Below are positions 1 to 8,518 of a stretch of DNA of 57,659 bases, in pieces. The position numbers and the translations under genes are program-made. Position 1 is the first letter of the stretch. Each line of letters begins with the position of its first letter. Source of the stretch: JADGQM01 sp964441945 (lineage in GTDB: Bacteria; Desulfobacterota; Syntrophobacteria; Syntrophobacterales; Syntrophobacteraceae); contig CAYTWB010000019.1 in assembly GCA_964441945.1 (NCBI GenBank), positions 1-57,659 of the forward strand, given 5' to 3'. The notes beneath the pieces were generated by a model. It ran no database searches and was not told the DNA's origin. It saw only the letters and a program-made list of their open reading frames with translations.

Positions 1-407
1 CACCCTCCCCCAGATTCCCCGACCATGGGGGCAGGTGTGGGTAATTGTCAGTTTTCATTGAGCTGCATCGCTGTTTGCCCATGGGATGTGATTCCAAACT
101 CACATCTCCAACTTAACAGATTTTTCGAAATCCAGGAAGAATCAAAGGATCAAGATCTGGGTTGGCCAATAATTCGGGATATGAACAACAAGCCTGTACA
201 TCCATATCATTTTGCCCCAAGATAGAGTGGATGTACTCAGGACCACCGACTCTGCTCCTTCTTCATTACTTGCAAAGGATTCTCCTCTTTCCTTTTGCAG
301 GAGACATTACAGATGAAACCTGCCTGCGTTGCTGGATGGAGTGCTGCAAGCCATGGGAACGGACCTTGGGTCAGCCCCGCGCCGGCAGGAAGAGGAGAGC
401 GCTGAAG
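1..407. other. Intergenic, no gene recognised
   Basis: No convincing coding sequence was found. The reading frame of the downstream methyltransferase is open back to about position 162, but that part lacks family-like sequence and codes for a low-quality peptide, so it is treated as untranslated. A purine-rich ribosome binding site lies at about 386-400, just before the chosen start at 408. I looked for a cobalamin riboswitch and did not see its conserved B12 box. Confidence 0.5.
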
Positions 408-1151
408 ATGCAACCTGCTGCAAAATGGCAATACGACGAGATGAAGCCCACTGGTGTCGACTATACTCGACATGACCAGGTGGCCGCCTATGACAGCATG
501 CATCGGAAGTTCCGGGACTATGCCAAAGCAAGCGAGGAGATCATCCGGCGTCTCGCCCTCGATGCCGGCAGCATCGTCATCGATCTCGGGGCCGGTACCG
601 GGGCCTTCACCCTGCATGCCGCAAAGCACTGCCACACCGTCTACGCAGTCGACATTTCCTCTGCCATGCTTGACTACTGTCGGCAGCAGGCCGAGAAGGA
701 GGGCCTCACCAACATTGTCTTTTGCCATGGCGGGCTCCTCAGCTACCAGCATACCGGGGAACCGGTCGACGCCATCGTATGCGTGGCGGTGCTGCACCAC
801 CTTCCGGATTTCTGGAAACTGGCCGCCCTCAAACGCTGCCACACCATGCTCAAACCCGACGGCCGTTTTCTCCTGTTTGACATTGTGTTCCCTTCCTGTG
901 ACCCTGACCTGCAGTCAAGCATCGACCAATGGATCACGATGATCGAAACCATGGTGGATCCCCGCCTGGCCCAGGAGGCCGTTATTCACGTCCGGGATGA
1001 GTTCAGCACCTATGACTGGATTATGGAAGGGATCATCCGGAAGAGTGGGTTTCGGATCGATTCCGCAGAATACGGGAAAGGGTTCCAGGCGACCTACGTC
1101 TGTACCCGCCTGATTGGCGGCGGCCCGGAGGCAGGCCCTTCGGCCTCTTGA
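408..1151 (+). CDS. Class I SAM-dependent methyltransferase
   Basis: This encodes a 247-residue cytosolic methyltransferase of the Rossmann-fold class. Motif I (IVIDLGAGTGAF, residues about 56-67) binds S-adenosylmethionine, an acidic residue follows at the end of strand 2 (VYAVDISSAML), and a motif-IV-like segment (DAIVCVAVLHHLPD) follows. The length fits a compact small-molecule methyltransferase of the UbiE/Methyltransf_25 type. The start at 408 was chosen because an AGGAAGAGGAG ribosome site precedes it; the frame upstream looks non-coding. It is convergent with the corrinoid operon ending at 1213, so it is not part of that operon. The substrate cannot be deduced. Confidence 0.85.
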   Translation: MQPAAKWQYDEMKPTGVDYTRHDQVAAYDSMHRKFRDYAKASEEIIRRLALDAGSIVIDLGAGTGAFTLHAAKHCHTVYAVDISSAMLDYCRQQAEKEGLTNIVFCHGGLLSYQHTGEPVDAIVCVAVLHHLPDFWKLAALKRCHTMLKPDGRFLLFDIVFPSCDPDLQSSIDQWITMIETMVDPRLAQEAVIHVRDEFSTYDWIMEGIIRKSGFRIDSAEYGKGFQATYVCTRLIGGGPEAGPSAS

Positions 1152-1212
1152 TTCTCATGAACCAGTCCGGCAACAGGTGCTGCCCGGATATTGAAAAAGC
1201 TTCGACAGGCCC

Positions 1213-1992
1213 TTATGAGGGAAGGTCACTGGAAGCGTTTGTATCGAGGGCTTTCCCCAATTGGGGGGCGGGGCCGCGAGCCATTCTGAAGCTGCACTTC
1301 TGTACCGGGCATGCCTGGCATTTGTAAACATTCCTTGCTGAGGTTTCATCGCTCGTGAATCTGACGAAGAAAGAGAGCGATTTGCCTGGCTTCATGACCA
1401 TGTGCTGGTTCAGACTCACCCCGATTTGCTCCCCTCTTGCCAGTTCAAAGAGAAGGCCCTGGGTTGACATCGGCATGTCGCCGTAGCCAGGACCAAAACG
1501 GCAACCGGTGAACAGGCCCCGCGACTGAGCCTGCGCAGAGAGGACCTCATAGGATCGATCACCGAGGGCTTCCAACAGGGCAACACCCGCTGCATCCAAA
1601 AACAGGCTTCGGAGAAAGTCCCCCTGCTCCTTGAGCCGGCGGCACTTTGTCTCAACAGCCGCACCGATGGTACAGACGGCTGCTGCCAGGTATTTCGTGT
1701 GAGGGTCCGCTTCATGGGCCGGCAAACCAAGCGAAAGTCCATCCTGAAGCAGCAGAGTCCCTTCAGGTGTATGCCTCATCACGGGATGCACCGCATAGAT
1801 CATGGCAGAATCGATGAGATGCCCGGCCAGATCGATGACATCCGCAGCAAGCCCGGCCGTCGAAGGGTCCAATCGGTACTGAACTCCGCCTGCGTACCGC
1901 GCAACCTGCGCCGGGGTGGTGGTCACAGCTTCAGGACCAAAGCGGACAATGTTCGAACAGGCAGGGTGAAGGACCCCGGGAATTGACACCAT
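1213..1992 (-). CDS. MetH activation-domain-like protein of corrinoid operon
   Basis: The 259-residue product resembles the stand-alone proteins related to the cobalamin-dependent methionine synthase activation domain. The diagnostic segment is GCRFGPGYGDMP (residues about 163-174), matching the SPGYGD-type motif that contacts SAM in MetH. A C-terminal cysteine cluster C225-x2-C228-x4-C233 could hold an iron-sulfur centre. It is the last gene of the operon, 12 nt after the TPR gene, which links it to reductive or SAM-dependent rescue of the oxidised corrinoid. The family assignment is fairly secure. The exact role beside a dedicated [2Fe-2S]/ASKHA reactivase is inference. Confidence 0.72.
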   Translation of the reverse strand: MVSIPGVLHPACSNIVRFGPEAVTTTPAQVARYAGGVQYRLDPSTAGLAADVIDLAGHLIDSAMIYAVHPVMRHTPEGTLLLQDGLSLGLPAHEADPHTKYLAAAVCTIGAAVETKCRRLKEQGDFLRSLFLDAAGVALLEALGDRSYEVLSAQAQSRGLFTGCRFGPGYGDMPMSTQGLLFELARGEQIGVSLNQHMVMKPGKSLSFFVRFTSDETSARNVYKCQACPVQKCSFRMARGPAPQLGKALDTNASSDLPS

Positions 1993-2004
1993 AGCCCTCT
2001 TCGC

Positions 2005-2493
2005 TCAGCTCTGCTGCCGTCTGGCCCCATCAGAACCGGAATCGGACAGAAGGCGTTTGATCTTTCGCTCGATCCGAAAGAAGATAAGCCAAAAGTAGAT
2101 CTCCTGGAAGAAAGTGGTACGCGCTCGTTTCAGGCACTTGCGCCCCTGGTCGCAGTAGCGCATGGCCTCACGCAACCTGCCCGCATCCATGCAGAGACAG
2201 GCCAGGTGCTGATAGCAAAAGGGCGTGGTGGAACCTTCCTTTGCCCCCTTTTCGTATACCGCTATTGCCTGCTCGAACTGCTCCATCTTCTCGTAGACGA
2301 TACCGAGCTTGTTATAGATCAGGAAGCGGCCCCCGCTTCCTGAGGGGAAATCCTTTAAGGCTTCCAGGTACTTGGCTTCTGCTTCCAGGTACCGTTCCTG
2401 TTTGCATAGGACCTCACCCTCGAATACCGGGGTCAAGATTTGGAAAGTCTCTTCAGATACCTTACCCGGTTGCAGGAGCTTGCTTAGATTCAT
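2005..2493 (-). CDS. TPR-repeat protein in corrinoid operon
   Basis: This is a 162-residue helical protein with about three tetratricopeptide-like units. Examples are residues about 20-50 (LTPVFEGEVLCKQERYLEA), 59-88 (YNKLGIVYEKMEQFEQAI) and 92-122 (CYQHLACLCMDAGRLREAM). A basic tail follows. No signal peptide or catalytic motif is seen. The start codon overlaps the stop of the upstream reactivase gene (ATGA at 2490-2493), which implies translational coupling. TPR proteins are usually scaffolds, so it may dock operon proteins together. That is inference; I do not know of a defined member with this neighbour set. Confidence 0.7.
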   Translation of the reverse strand: MNLSKLLQPGKVSEETFQILTPVFEGEVLCKQERYLEAEAKYLEALKDFPSGSGGRFLIYNKLGIVYEKMEQFEQAIAVYEKGAKEGSTTPFCYQHLACLCMDAGRLREAMRYCDQGRKCLKRARTTFFQEIYFWLIFFRIERKIKRLLSDSGSDGARRQQS

Positions 2494-4331
2494 AACGGGA
2501 AACTCATCCCTTTCAGAAACTCTTGGTGAAAATGGGGTGCCTTGGCCAGCTCGATGTACTCTATCTGTTCCGCCACCTTGACCGCTTCCTTCAGTGCCTT
2601 GACGGAAAGCAGCGCCATTTTGGCCCCACTGCCCGCAGCATTCCCCACCTGAGTGATTACAGCATTCTTGAAGGCGGGAAGAAGTCCAATGGCCAGGGCA
2701 CTTTCGGGTTTCACATAGTTGCCGAAGGCCCCAGCCAGGTAAACTTCTTTAATATCCTGCTCCCGGAGACCCAACTTCTCCATAAGCAGTCGTATCCCTG
2801 CCATCATGGCCCCTTTAGCCAGTTGCAGCTCTCGGATATCTTTCTGGGTGATCACCACCTCGCTATCGCTATCACTGCCGCAAGGTTTTCGGCCGATCAG
2901 TACGAACTGGTTGTATTTGCCCTTCGTCAACATGGACGCAAACGGTGATTCGGGAATCTCCTCTTTGGTCAACAGCCTGCCATCGCTGCCGATTAAGCCT
3001 GCCGACAACATGCCTGCGACGGCATCCACGAACCCCGACCCGCAGATCCCTTTGGGTCGTATCCCGTCAATGACGTGAAACTGAAGCCCGTCCCTGGCAA
3101 AATCGACGCGATCTATGGCCCCGCCGGCGCCCCGCATGCCGCATTGAATGTGGGCCCCTTCGAATGCCGGCCCTGCAGCGCAGGAGCAGGCGATCATGAC
3201 CTTGCCGTCGGTGAGCACAATCTCCCCGTTGGTGCCGATATCAATGGCCATTTTGGGCGTTCTGCTCCGGTGCAGCCCTGTTGACAGGACCACTCCCACG
3301 GTGTCGGAACCGATGAAGCCGGAAACAAGGGGAAGGGAAAAGACCCTGGCTGCAGGATTTATCGTCAGGCCCGTCTCTTGCGCAGGAACGCAAAGGCTGG
3401 CAGTGGTGACAGGATTGTAGGGAAATCGGGACAGAAACAACGGAGACATTCCCCAGAACAGATGGTTCATGGTGGTGTTGCCGACCAGGGTCACGCTGTA
3501 GATGTCGTGGCTCGAAATGTCTGCCGTGCGGCACACCCTTTCGATGATGAGATTGATCGTCTCCGTCACCCGGTCCTGAAGCTGTCTGAGGCCGTCCGGG
3601 GCATTCACGGCAAAATCGATGCGTGAGATGACATCGCTTCCGTGAATGGATTGACCGTTGAGAGCCGAGTCAACGGCCAGCAGCGCACCCCGGTTGAGAT
3701 CGAAGAGATATCCGACCACGGTGGTGGTGCCAATATCGACCGCCAGACCATAATTCCGGCTGGTGGTGTCACCCGGTTCGAATGCCGGGACCTCATCATT
3801 TTGCAGCAATGCGGTCAGGCCGGGCGGATTGCTGTGGAGCAGGGTCGGTAAAGCCTTCAGACAGGATAAGTTGATGAGCGGTTTTCTCACGCCATAAGCG
3901 AGGAGAAAATCCTCCAGAATGGTGCTGATAGGATGCTCGCTTTTCAGATCTTCGGAGCTGACATTCAAGAAGTATTTCCTGACATGCGCCTGCAGCGAAA
4001 CGGCCCGGCTGATTCCCTCCTCCAGGATGTGTTCCTTGCCGGAAGGAATGGTCAAGAGCATGACAGAAGTCGCGCCTGTCACCCTGGTCTGGCAGGCCAG
4101 GCGAACGTTATTCCTGGTTTCTTCGGGGGTAAGGTATTCTCTTTCGAGGGGAGTGGGTGGGGTGACTCCCCTGGAGACAACCACCTTGCATTTGCCGCAA
4201 CGGCCTGATCCGCCGCAATCGGATTCCAGGTGTATTCCTGCCTGTTCAGCCGCCCACAGCAGGGAAACACCGCGTGCCACCTCCACTTCATCGTCGAGAG
4301 GTTTGAACGTGACCCTGATCCTCGCCTTCAT
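2490..4331 (-). CDS. Corrinoid protein reactivase (RACE), [2Fe-2S]/ASKHA
   Basis: The 613-residue protein carries out ATP-driven reductive activation of inactive Co(II)-corrinoid proteins. Its N-terminal ferredoxin-type domain has cysteines C39, C45, C48 and C80 in the pattern CGGSGRCGKC...C for a [2Fe-2S] cluster. The rest is the DUF4445/ASKHA ATPase with phosphate-1 type segment DIGTTTVVGY, a second AIDIGTNGEI and the adenosine-side LAGAFGNYV. The start at 4331 has a GAGG-type ribosome site; an in-frame ATG at 4379 would add 16 residues. It lies within the corrinoid operon and is expected to serve the corrinoid protein at 8519-9154. Family confidence is high. Confidence 0.9.
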   Translation of the reverse strand: MKARIRVTFKPLDDEVEVARGVSLLWAAEQAGIHLESDCGGSGRCGKCKVVVSRGVTPPTPLEREYLTPEETRNNVRLACQTRVTGATSVMLLTIPSGKEHILEEGISRAVSLQAHVRKYFLNVSSEDLKSEHPISTILEDFLLAYGVRKPLINLSCLKALPTLLHSNPPGLTALLQNDEVPAFEPGDTTSRNYGLAVDIGTTTVVGYLFDLNRGALLAVDSALNGQSIHGSDVISRIDFAVNAPDGLRQLQDRVTETINLIIERVCRTADISSHDIYSVTLVGNTTMNHLFWGMSPLFLSRFPYNPVTTASLCVPAQETGLTINPAARVFSLPLVSGFIGSDTVGVVLSTGLHRSRTPKMAIDIGTNGEIVLTDGKVMIACSCAAGPAFEGAHIQCGMRGAGGAIDRVDFARDGLQFHVIDGIRPKGICGSGFVDAVAGMLSAGLIGSDGRLLTKEEIPESPFASMLTKGKYNQFVLIGRKPCGSDSDSEVVITQKDIRELQLAKGAMMAGIRLLMEKLGLREQDIKEVYLAGAFGNYVKPESALAIGLLPAFKNAVITQVGNAAGSGAKMALLSVKALKEAVKVAEQIEYIELAKAPHFHQEFLKGMSFPL

Positions 4332-4416
4332 CCCTTCATCCTCAAGCCGAAAAGCATAAAGGGTGGCTGTATGTTCCACCCTTTATGTTATTCCAAATCA
4401 ACGACCTCATACACGT

Positions 4417-5775
4417 CTAATCGTATTCAACTTCATGCACGGGGACACTCCAGAGAGCCACCATGATGAATGCGGCCACCAGTGCCGCAATGATCCAGTA
4501 ATAGAAGCCCGCCGTCCACCCATAATTCTCGACCAGCCAACCGGTGAAAATACCGGTCATGGCGGCACCAATATAGCCAAAGCCATCGATAAACCCGGCA
4601 GCCGATGCCGCAGCCTTCCTGCCTGCAAAATCCTGGGCGGCATGCCCGACCATGAGAACATGTGGTCCGTAGGTGCAAAAGCCGACCACGGCCAGACAAA
4701 ACAGACTCCAGACCCAGGCCCCGGGGGGCGCCGTATAGAAGAGATAGGAAAAGATGGCCAGGCCGAACAGGCAGATGCAGATCACCGGGGCACGGCGATC
4801 ATTGAAGAACTTGCCGGTAGCCCAACCGGATACAATAGCCCCTGCAGAGCCGGCAAGAGGTAGAACAGCCACGGTGAGGCCGGCGCTGGTGATCTCAGCC
4901 CCCTGAGCTTCGATGAGGAACGTCGGCGCCCAGTAGAAAAAGCCGTAGCGGATGATGTCCAGGCAGAAGAACGCCAGGGACACACCCCAGATCCGGGGAT
5001 TGGTGAGACACACTTTACAGGTGTATCTAAATCCCATGTGTTCGTCTACCTTCACCGCACAAACCGGCGCCGCTGTGGGATCAGCACCCTTTCTCGGATC
5101 TTCGCCTTTTTCCAGCATGACTCGCAGCCGCTCGATGGGAGGCAACCCCACTTCCTCGGGCGCGTTTCGGAGCCGGATTACGAAATGAACGGAAGAGATG
5201 AGGAAGAGGATGGCCGGGACCCAGAAGAGCGAGCGCCAGCCGTAGTTTGCTGCCAGCCAGGAGGCCAACAGCCAGGAATAGGCATTTCCGATCTGATAGC
5301 AGGAACCCATCAGCCCCATCCACTTGCCACGCTGCTTCACGGTGAACCAGTTCGCCATGGTTTTCACCTGAGGGGCCCAGCCCATGGACTGGAAATAGCC
5401 GTTCAACCCCCAGATGATCAGCATTAAGGTAAAGCCCGCAGTGAAACTGAAGGCGATGTTCAGCAGGGCCGAACAGACCATTCCCACGAAGACCAGCTTC
5501 CTGGCCCCGTACTTGTCTCCCAGTTGACCATTGATGAACTGACCCAAAGAGTACATGATGAAAAGCGCCGTCCCGAGCAGACCAAGCATGGTCTTGGAAT
5601 AGCCGTATTCCTGCGCCAGGCCCGGCAGGGCAAAAGAAATGTTGGCGCGGCACAGGTAAAAGGTGCCGTACGTTATCCAGATAGTGACGAAGGTCCTGAC
5701 TTGCCAGCTTTTCCAGGCAGACATAATGTCAGTCTGGCTCATTTTTGATACGTCATAGGTTTCTTGGGTTCCCAT
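4417..5775 (-). CDS. MFS transporter, OPA (GlpT/UhpT)-like
   Basis: The 452-residue inner-membrane protein has about twelve transmembrane helices and looks like the organophosphate:phosphate antiporter branch of the major facilitator superfamily. The segment WGLNGYFQSMGWAPQVKTMA (about residue 120) matches the GlpT/UhpT family signature, and an early basic motif GQLGDKYGARK is present. It sits inside the corrinoid methyltransferase operon and probably brings in the methyl donor or exports the demethylated product. OPA members usually carry phosphorylated or anionic solutes, but family members also take other compounds, so the substrate is open. The start is supported by an AAGGAGG site. Confidence 0.85.
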   Translation of the reverse strand: MGTQETYDVSKMSQTDIMSAWKSWQVRTFVTIWITYGTFYLCRANISFALPGLAQEYGYSKTMLGLLGTALFIMYSLGQFINGQLGDKYGARKLVFVGMVCSALLNIAFSFTAGFTLMLIIWGLNGYFQSMGWAPQVKTMANWFTVKQRGKWMGLMGSCYQIGNAYSWLLASWLAANYGWRSLFWVPAILFLISSVHFVIRLRNAPEEVGLPPIERLRVMLEKGEDPRKGADPTAAPVCAVKVDEHMGFRYTCKVCLTNPRIWGVSLAFFCLDIIRYGFFYWAPTFLIEAQGAEITSAGLTVAVLPLAGSAGAIVSGWATGKFFNDRRAPVICICLFGLAIFSYLFYTAPPGAWVWSLFCLAVVGFCTYGPHVLMVGHAAQDFAGRKAAASAAGFIDGFGYIGAAMTGIFTGWLVENYGWTAGFYYWIIAALVAAFIMVALWSVPVHEVEYD

Positions 5776-5823
5776 GACATGCCTCCTTTCGCGTCCTCGA
5801 CCGATGGATGATCCAAAGAGCGC

Positions 5824-6303
5824 CTATTTTGCTCGCAATTTGCCTTCAAGAATCATGGTGGGCAGCGTTTGTTTGATCGCTGCACCCAATGCGGCCTTTA
5901 CTCCCACAGGGTTTTCAATGGGCTTGCCGCCGGGATTCGAATAGATCCCGATCGCGACAAACTTCTTGTATACATCCTTTTCCATCGTCGTCTGCAGGTT
6001 GGCTGCTCCGCTCGCATCCACGGTCAGAACGAAGGGTGCCTTGCCGATACCCTGAAACATCTGGCTTTTCACGTTCACAAAGAACGCGGTATAGAGCTCT
6101 TTCGGATCAAGCCCGGTAATACTGATGGTGATATCGGTGCCTGATTTGGTATCGATCACCGCGGTTCCCTTGGCACTTCCTTTGTAACCGCCGGCCGGGT
6201 TAAGAGCGACTTCCAGTTTCTCAGGCAAGGCAGGTCCTCCTCCGCAGCTTGCCAACCCCGCAATCATGACAATAGTACTTATGATGGCTATGGCTCTTCT
6301 CAT
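5824..6303 (-). CDS. Putative lipoprotein of unknown function
   Basis: The 159-residue product begins with a lipoprotein signal peptide; the lipobox is LASC with the lipidated cysteine at C20. The mature part of about 140 residues looks like a small beta-rich extracytoplasmic domain (for example DITISITGLDPKELYTAFFV). I do not recognise a family. It lies in the corrinoid operon between the transporter and MT2 genes, so it may act at the envelope on substrate capture, but this is inferred only from position. The start at 6303 is fixed by the signal peptide. Confidence 0.7.
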   Translation of the reverse strand: MRRAIAIISTIVMIAGLASCGGGPALPEKLEVALNPAGGYKGSAKGTAVIDTKSGTDITISITGLDPKELYTAFFVNVKSQMFQGIGKAPFVLTVDASGAANLQTTMEKDVYKKFVAIGIYSNPGGKPIENPVGVKAALGAAIKQTLPTMILEGKLRAK

Positions 6304-6377
6304 TGGAATTCCCCTTTTAAGAACATTTCTGCCTACCTATAAAATTCTCATCCCTCTCTCTGTTCTTGGCTCTGTTG

Positions 6378-7184
6378 CTAAACATCTAGCTTTCCCGCCC
6401 TGAAGGCCTTCAGATACCCAACACAGTAAGGGTCCCTCCCCATCACGGCTTCCGTTGCTTGAACCAGTGCCACGATCGCCTTGTCCGTCGGATCCATGAT
6501 GGCGGCGTCCATCCCGGCCCCCAGGGCCAATACGAGAAAGGCTTGATTGAGCAGCCTGCGTTTGGGCAGGCCAAACGAGATATTGCTCAAACCGGAAATA
6601 GTCTTTGCGTCTCCAAGACATCTCTTGATCTCCCGCAGCGTTTCCAGGAAGAGGAGGCCGCTGCCTTGATCCGTACCCACAGAGAATACCAGCGGGTCAA
6701 AGTAGATGTCTTCGAGGGCAACCCCGTACTTCTGCGACTCCTTCGCTATGGCTTCCGCGATCTTGAGCCGTTCCGCACTGGTCTTTGGTATGCCTGCTTG
6801 CTTGTTCGAAGTGAGAGCGATCACCTTGCACCGGTATTGCCCAGCCAGGGAAAGGATGGCTTCCATTTTTTCCGGGTCTCCGGTGACCGAGTTGATCATG
6901 GCACTGCCCCTGTGAAGCTTCAGCGCTGCCTCGATCGCCGGGGTCCGCGCGGAATCGATGCACAGGGGCAGATCTACCGCTTCCTGAATAAGCGGAACGA
7001 GCCACTTAAAATCTTCCGCCTCCTCTTCCGGATAGAGAGCCAGGCCGGAATTCACGTCCAGATAGGTTGCCCCCGCCTCTGCCTGTATCCTGGCCAGGTC
7101 CTGGATGAAGGCCGCATCCCGCTCTCGAACCGCCCGTTCTAAGCCCTTCCTGCTCGTATTGATTTTTTCGCCGACAATTTCCAT
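6378..7184 (-). CDS. MtrH/AcsE-type methylcorrinoid:tetrahydrofolate methyltransferase (MT2)
   Basis: The 268-residue protein is a pterin-binding TIM barrel of the dihydropteroate-synthase-like methyltransferase group. Family landmarks include GEKIN near the N terminus, TYLDVNSG, IDSARTP, NSVTGDP, YFDPLVFSVGTDQ and GLSNISFGLPKRRLLNQAF. It should transfer the methyl group between the corrinoid protein and tetrahydrofolate. The frame is open to 7343, but the start at 7184 is preferred because the conserved barrel begins there and GGAG lies 5 nt upstream; the longer version would overlap the MT1 gene. The direction of transfer depends on the pathway. Confidence 0.9.
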   Translation of the reverse strand: MEIVGEKINTSRKGLERAVRERDAAFIQDLARIQAEAGATYLDVNSGLALYPEEEAEDFKWLVPLIQEAVDLPLCIDSARTPAIEAALKLHRGSAMINSVTGDPEKMEAILSLAGQYRCKVIALTSNKQAGIPKTSAERLKIAEAIAKESQKYGVALEDIYFDPLVFSVGTDQGSGLLFLETLREIKRCLGDAKTISGLSNISFGLPKRRLLNQAFLVLALGAGMDAAIMDPTDKAIVALVQATEAVMGRDPYCVGYLKAFRAGKLDV

Positions 7185-7311
7185 ATACGCTCCATTCCAC
7201 CCTTGCCGGCCCAGGCATCGTTCCCGGGCGACATTCCCAGGTCCAGCCGGCGTCAAGCCCACAGGCTCACTATCTGAGCTCGACTGCCCGGCCATGGCGC
7301 CTTCTCCTCCG

Positions 7312-8472
7312 TCAGTAGACTCCATACTCATGATAGGACTCAAAAAGGGCCGCCACGTTCTCCATGGGGGTGTCCGCCTGGATATTGTGGGCGGTGCCGA
7401 AAATATAACCGCCGCCGTGCTTGGCGTTATCGGCAGCGTACTTCACCATCTTTTTGACATCCTCGACGGTGCCGAGGGGCAACACCTGTTGGATGCTCAT
7501 GCCGCCCTGGAAGGAGAGGTCTTTGCCGAATTCCTGCTTCAGGCGTTTGATATCCATGTTGGTGGCCTCAGGCTGCACTGACTGGAGCATATCGAGACCG
7601 TTCTTAATGAAATCCGGTATCAGCTGGTAGACATCTCCACAGGTGTGATACATCACTTTGAGTCCATACTTATGGGCTATGTCACAGTACTTCCTGAATC
7701 CTTCGCCGAAATATCTTCGCCACATATCCACACTGATCAGAGGGCCTCGCTGACCGCCCATGTCATCGCCCATCATGAACATGTCGATTTCGCCGCCACC
7801 GGCCTCAAAAACCTTGGGGTTGTATTCGAGAAAATAGTTCACCACGTGGTCGCGAATACACTCCACAATCTCCGGATTCCTGGCCAGATCGATAAAGGTC
7901 TGTTGAATACCGCGAAGATACATCATGGGTTTCAGCTGAGCGGTTCGATCCAACCGGTCCCCCTTGTTGAGGACAAAATACTGGGGATGCCAATAGACAC
8001 ATTCCTGTTTCATCTTGGAATAGTCCCACCATGAAGGTGAGGGCCAATTCGCGTAGGACTCTATCTCCGCAACCGTCGTCATGTGCTCCAGGGGCGACCA
8101 GGCCACCTCCTTGAAAATACCTTCATGTGCTGTTCCCTTACCATAGACGACGACCTTCCTCCTCACTCCCCACAAATCGGCTACGGTGCCGTCATCAAAT
8201 GTTTTGAATGCTTGTCCCACATAGCTGGGGCCGTAATTGTCCCGCACATCGACACCCAGAAATGCCAGCAATTCTTCCTCGCTCTCACACCCCCAGTATT
8301 CCATGCACCGCTTCTTGATTTCGGGCACCATCCAGTTATCGATGGGAATGCGATCCGCTTCCTCAAAATTGATGGCCTTGAGGCACCGTTCCCGAGACGT
8401 CATCTTTTCGTTCTTGGCCCGGAGTTCGTTGATCCGGTATCTTCGGTCCTTATAGACTTGATCTTCTTTCAT
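7312..8472 (-). CDS. UroD-family corrinoid methyltransferase (MT1)
   Basis: The 386-residue protein belongs to the uroporphyrinogen decarboxylase superfamily branch that contains MtaA, MtbA and CmuA. It carries the zinc-type HxC motif (H276-T-C278 in YHTCGDVYQLI) and the GDDMGGQRGPLIS segment. The third ligand position, usually near the C terminus, seems to be histidine (H362 in GTAHNIQADTP) rather than cysteine. It likely moves a methyl group from a substrate onto the corrinoid protein encoded just upstream. The start at 8472 has an excellent AAAGGAGG site; an in-frame ATG at 8496 is less likely. The methyl donor cannot be read from sequence. Confidence 0.88.
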   Translation of the reverse strand: MKEDQVYKDRRYRINELRAKNEKMTSRERCLKAINFEEADRIPIDNWMVPEIKKRCMEYWGCESEEELLAFLGVDVRDNYGPSYVGQAFKTFDDGTVADLWGVRRKVVVYGKGTAHEGIFKEVAWSPLEHMTTVAEIESYANWPSPSWWDYSKMKQECVYWHPQYFVLNKGDRLDRTAQLKPMMYLRGIQQTFIDLARNPEIVECIRDHVVNYFLEYNPKVFEAGGGEIDMFMMGDDMGGQRGPLISVDMWRRYFGEGFRKYCDIAHKYGLKVMYHTCGDVYQLIPDFIKNGLDMLQSVQPEATNMDIKRLKQEFGKDLSFQGGMSIQQVLPLGTVEDVKKMVKYAADNAKHGGGYIFGTAHNIQADTPMENVAALFESYHEYGVY

Positions 8473-8518
8473 GTTTTCCTCCTTTGGGTCAGACAATGCC
8501 GACCCTCGTCCTGGGAAA

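Noticed and set aside
162..407. N-terminal extension of the first methyltransferase
   Set aside because: The frame is open but the peptide is unlike the family, and a good ribosome site precedes the start at 408.
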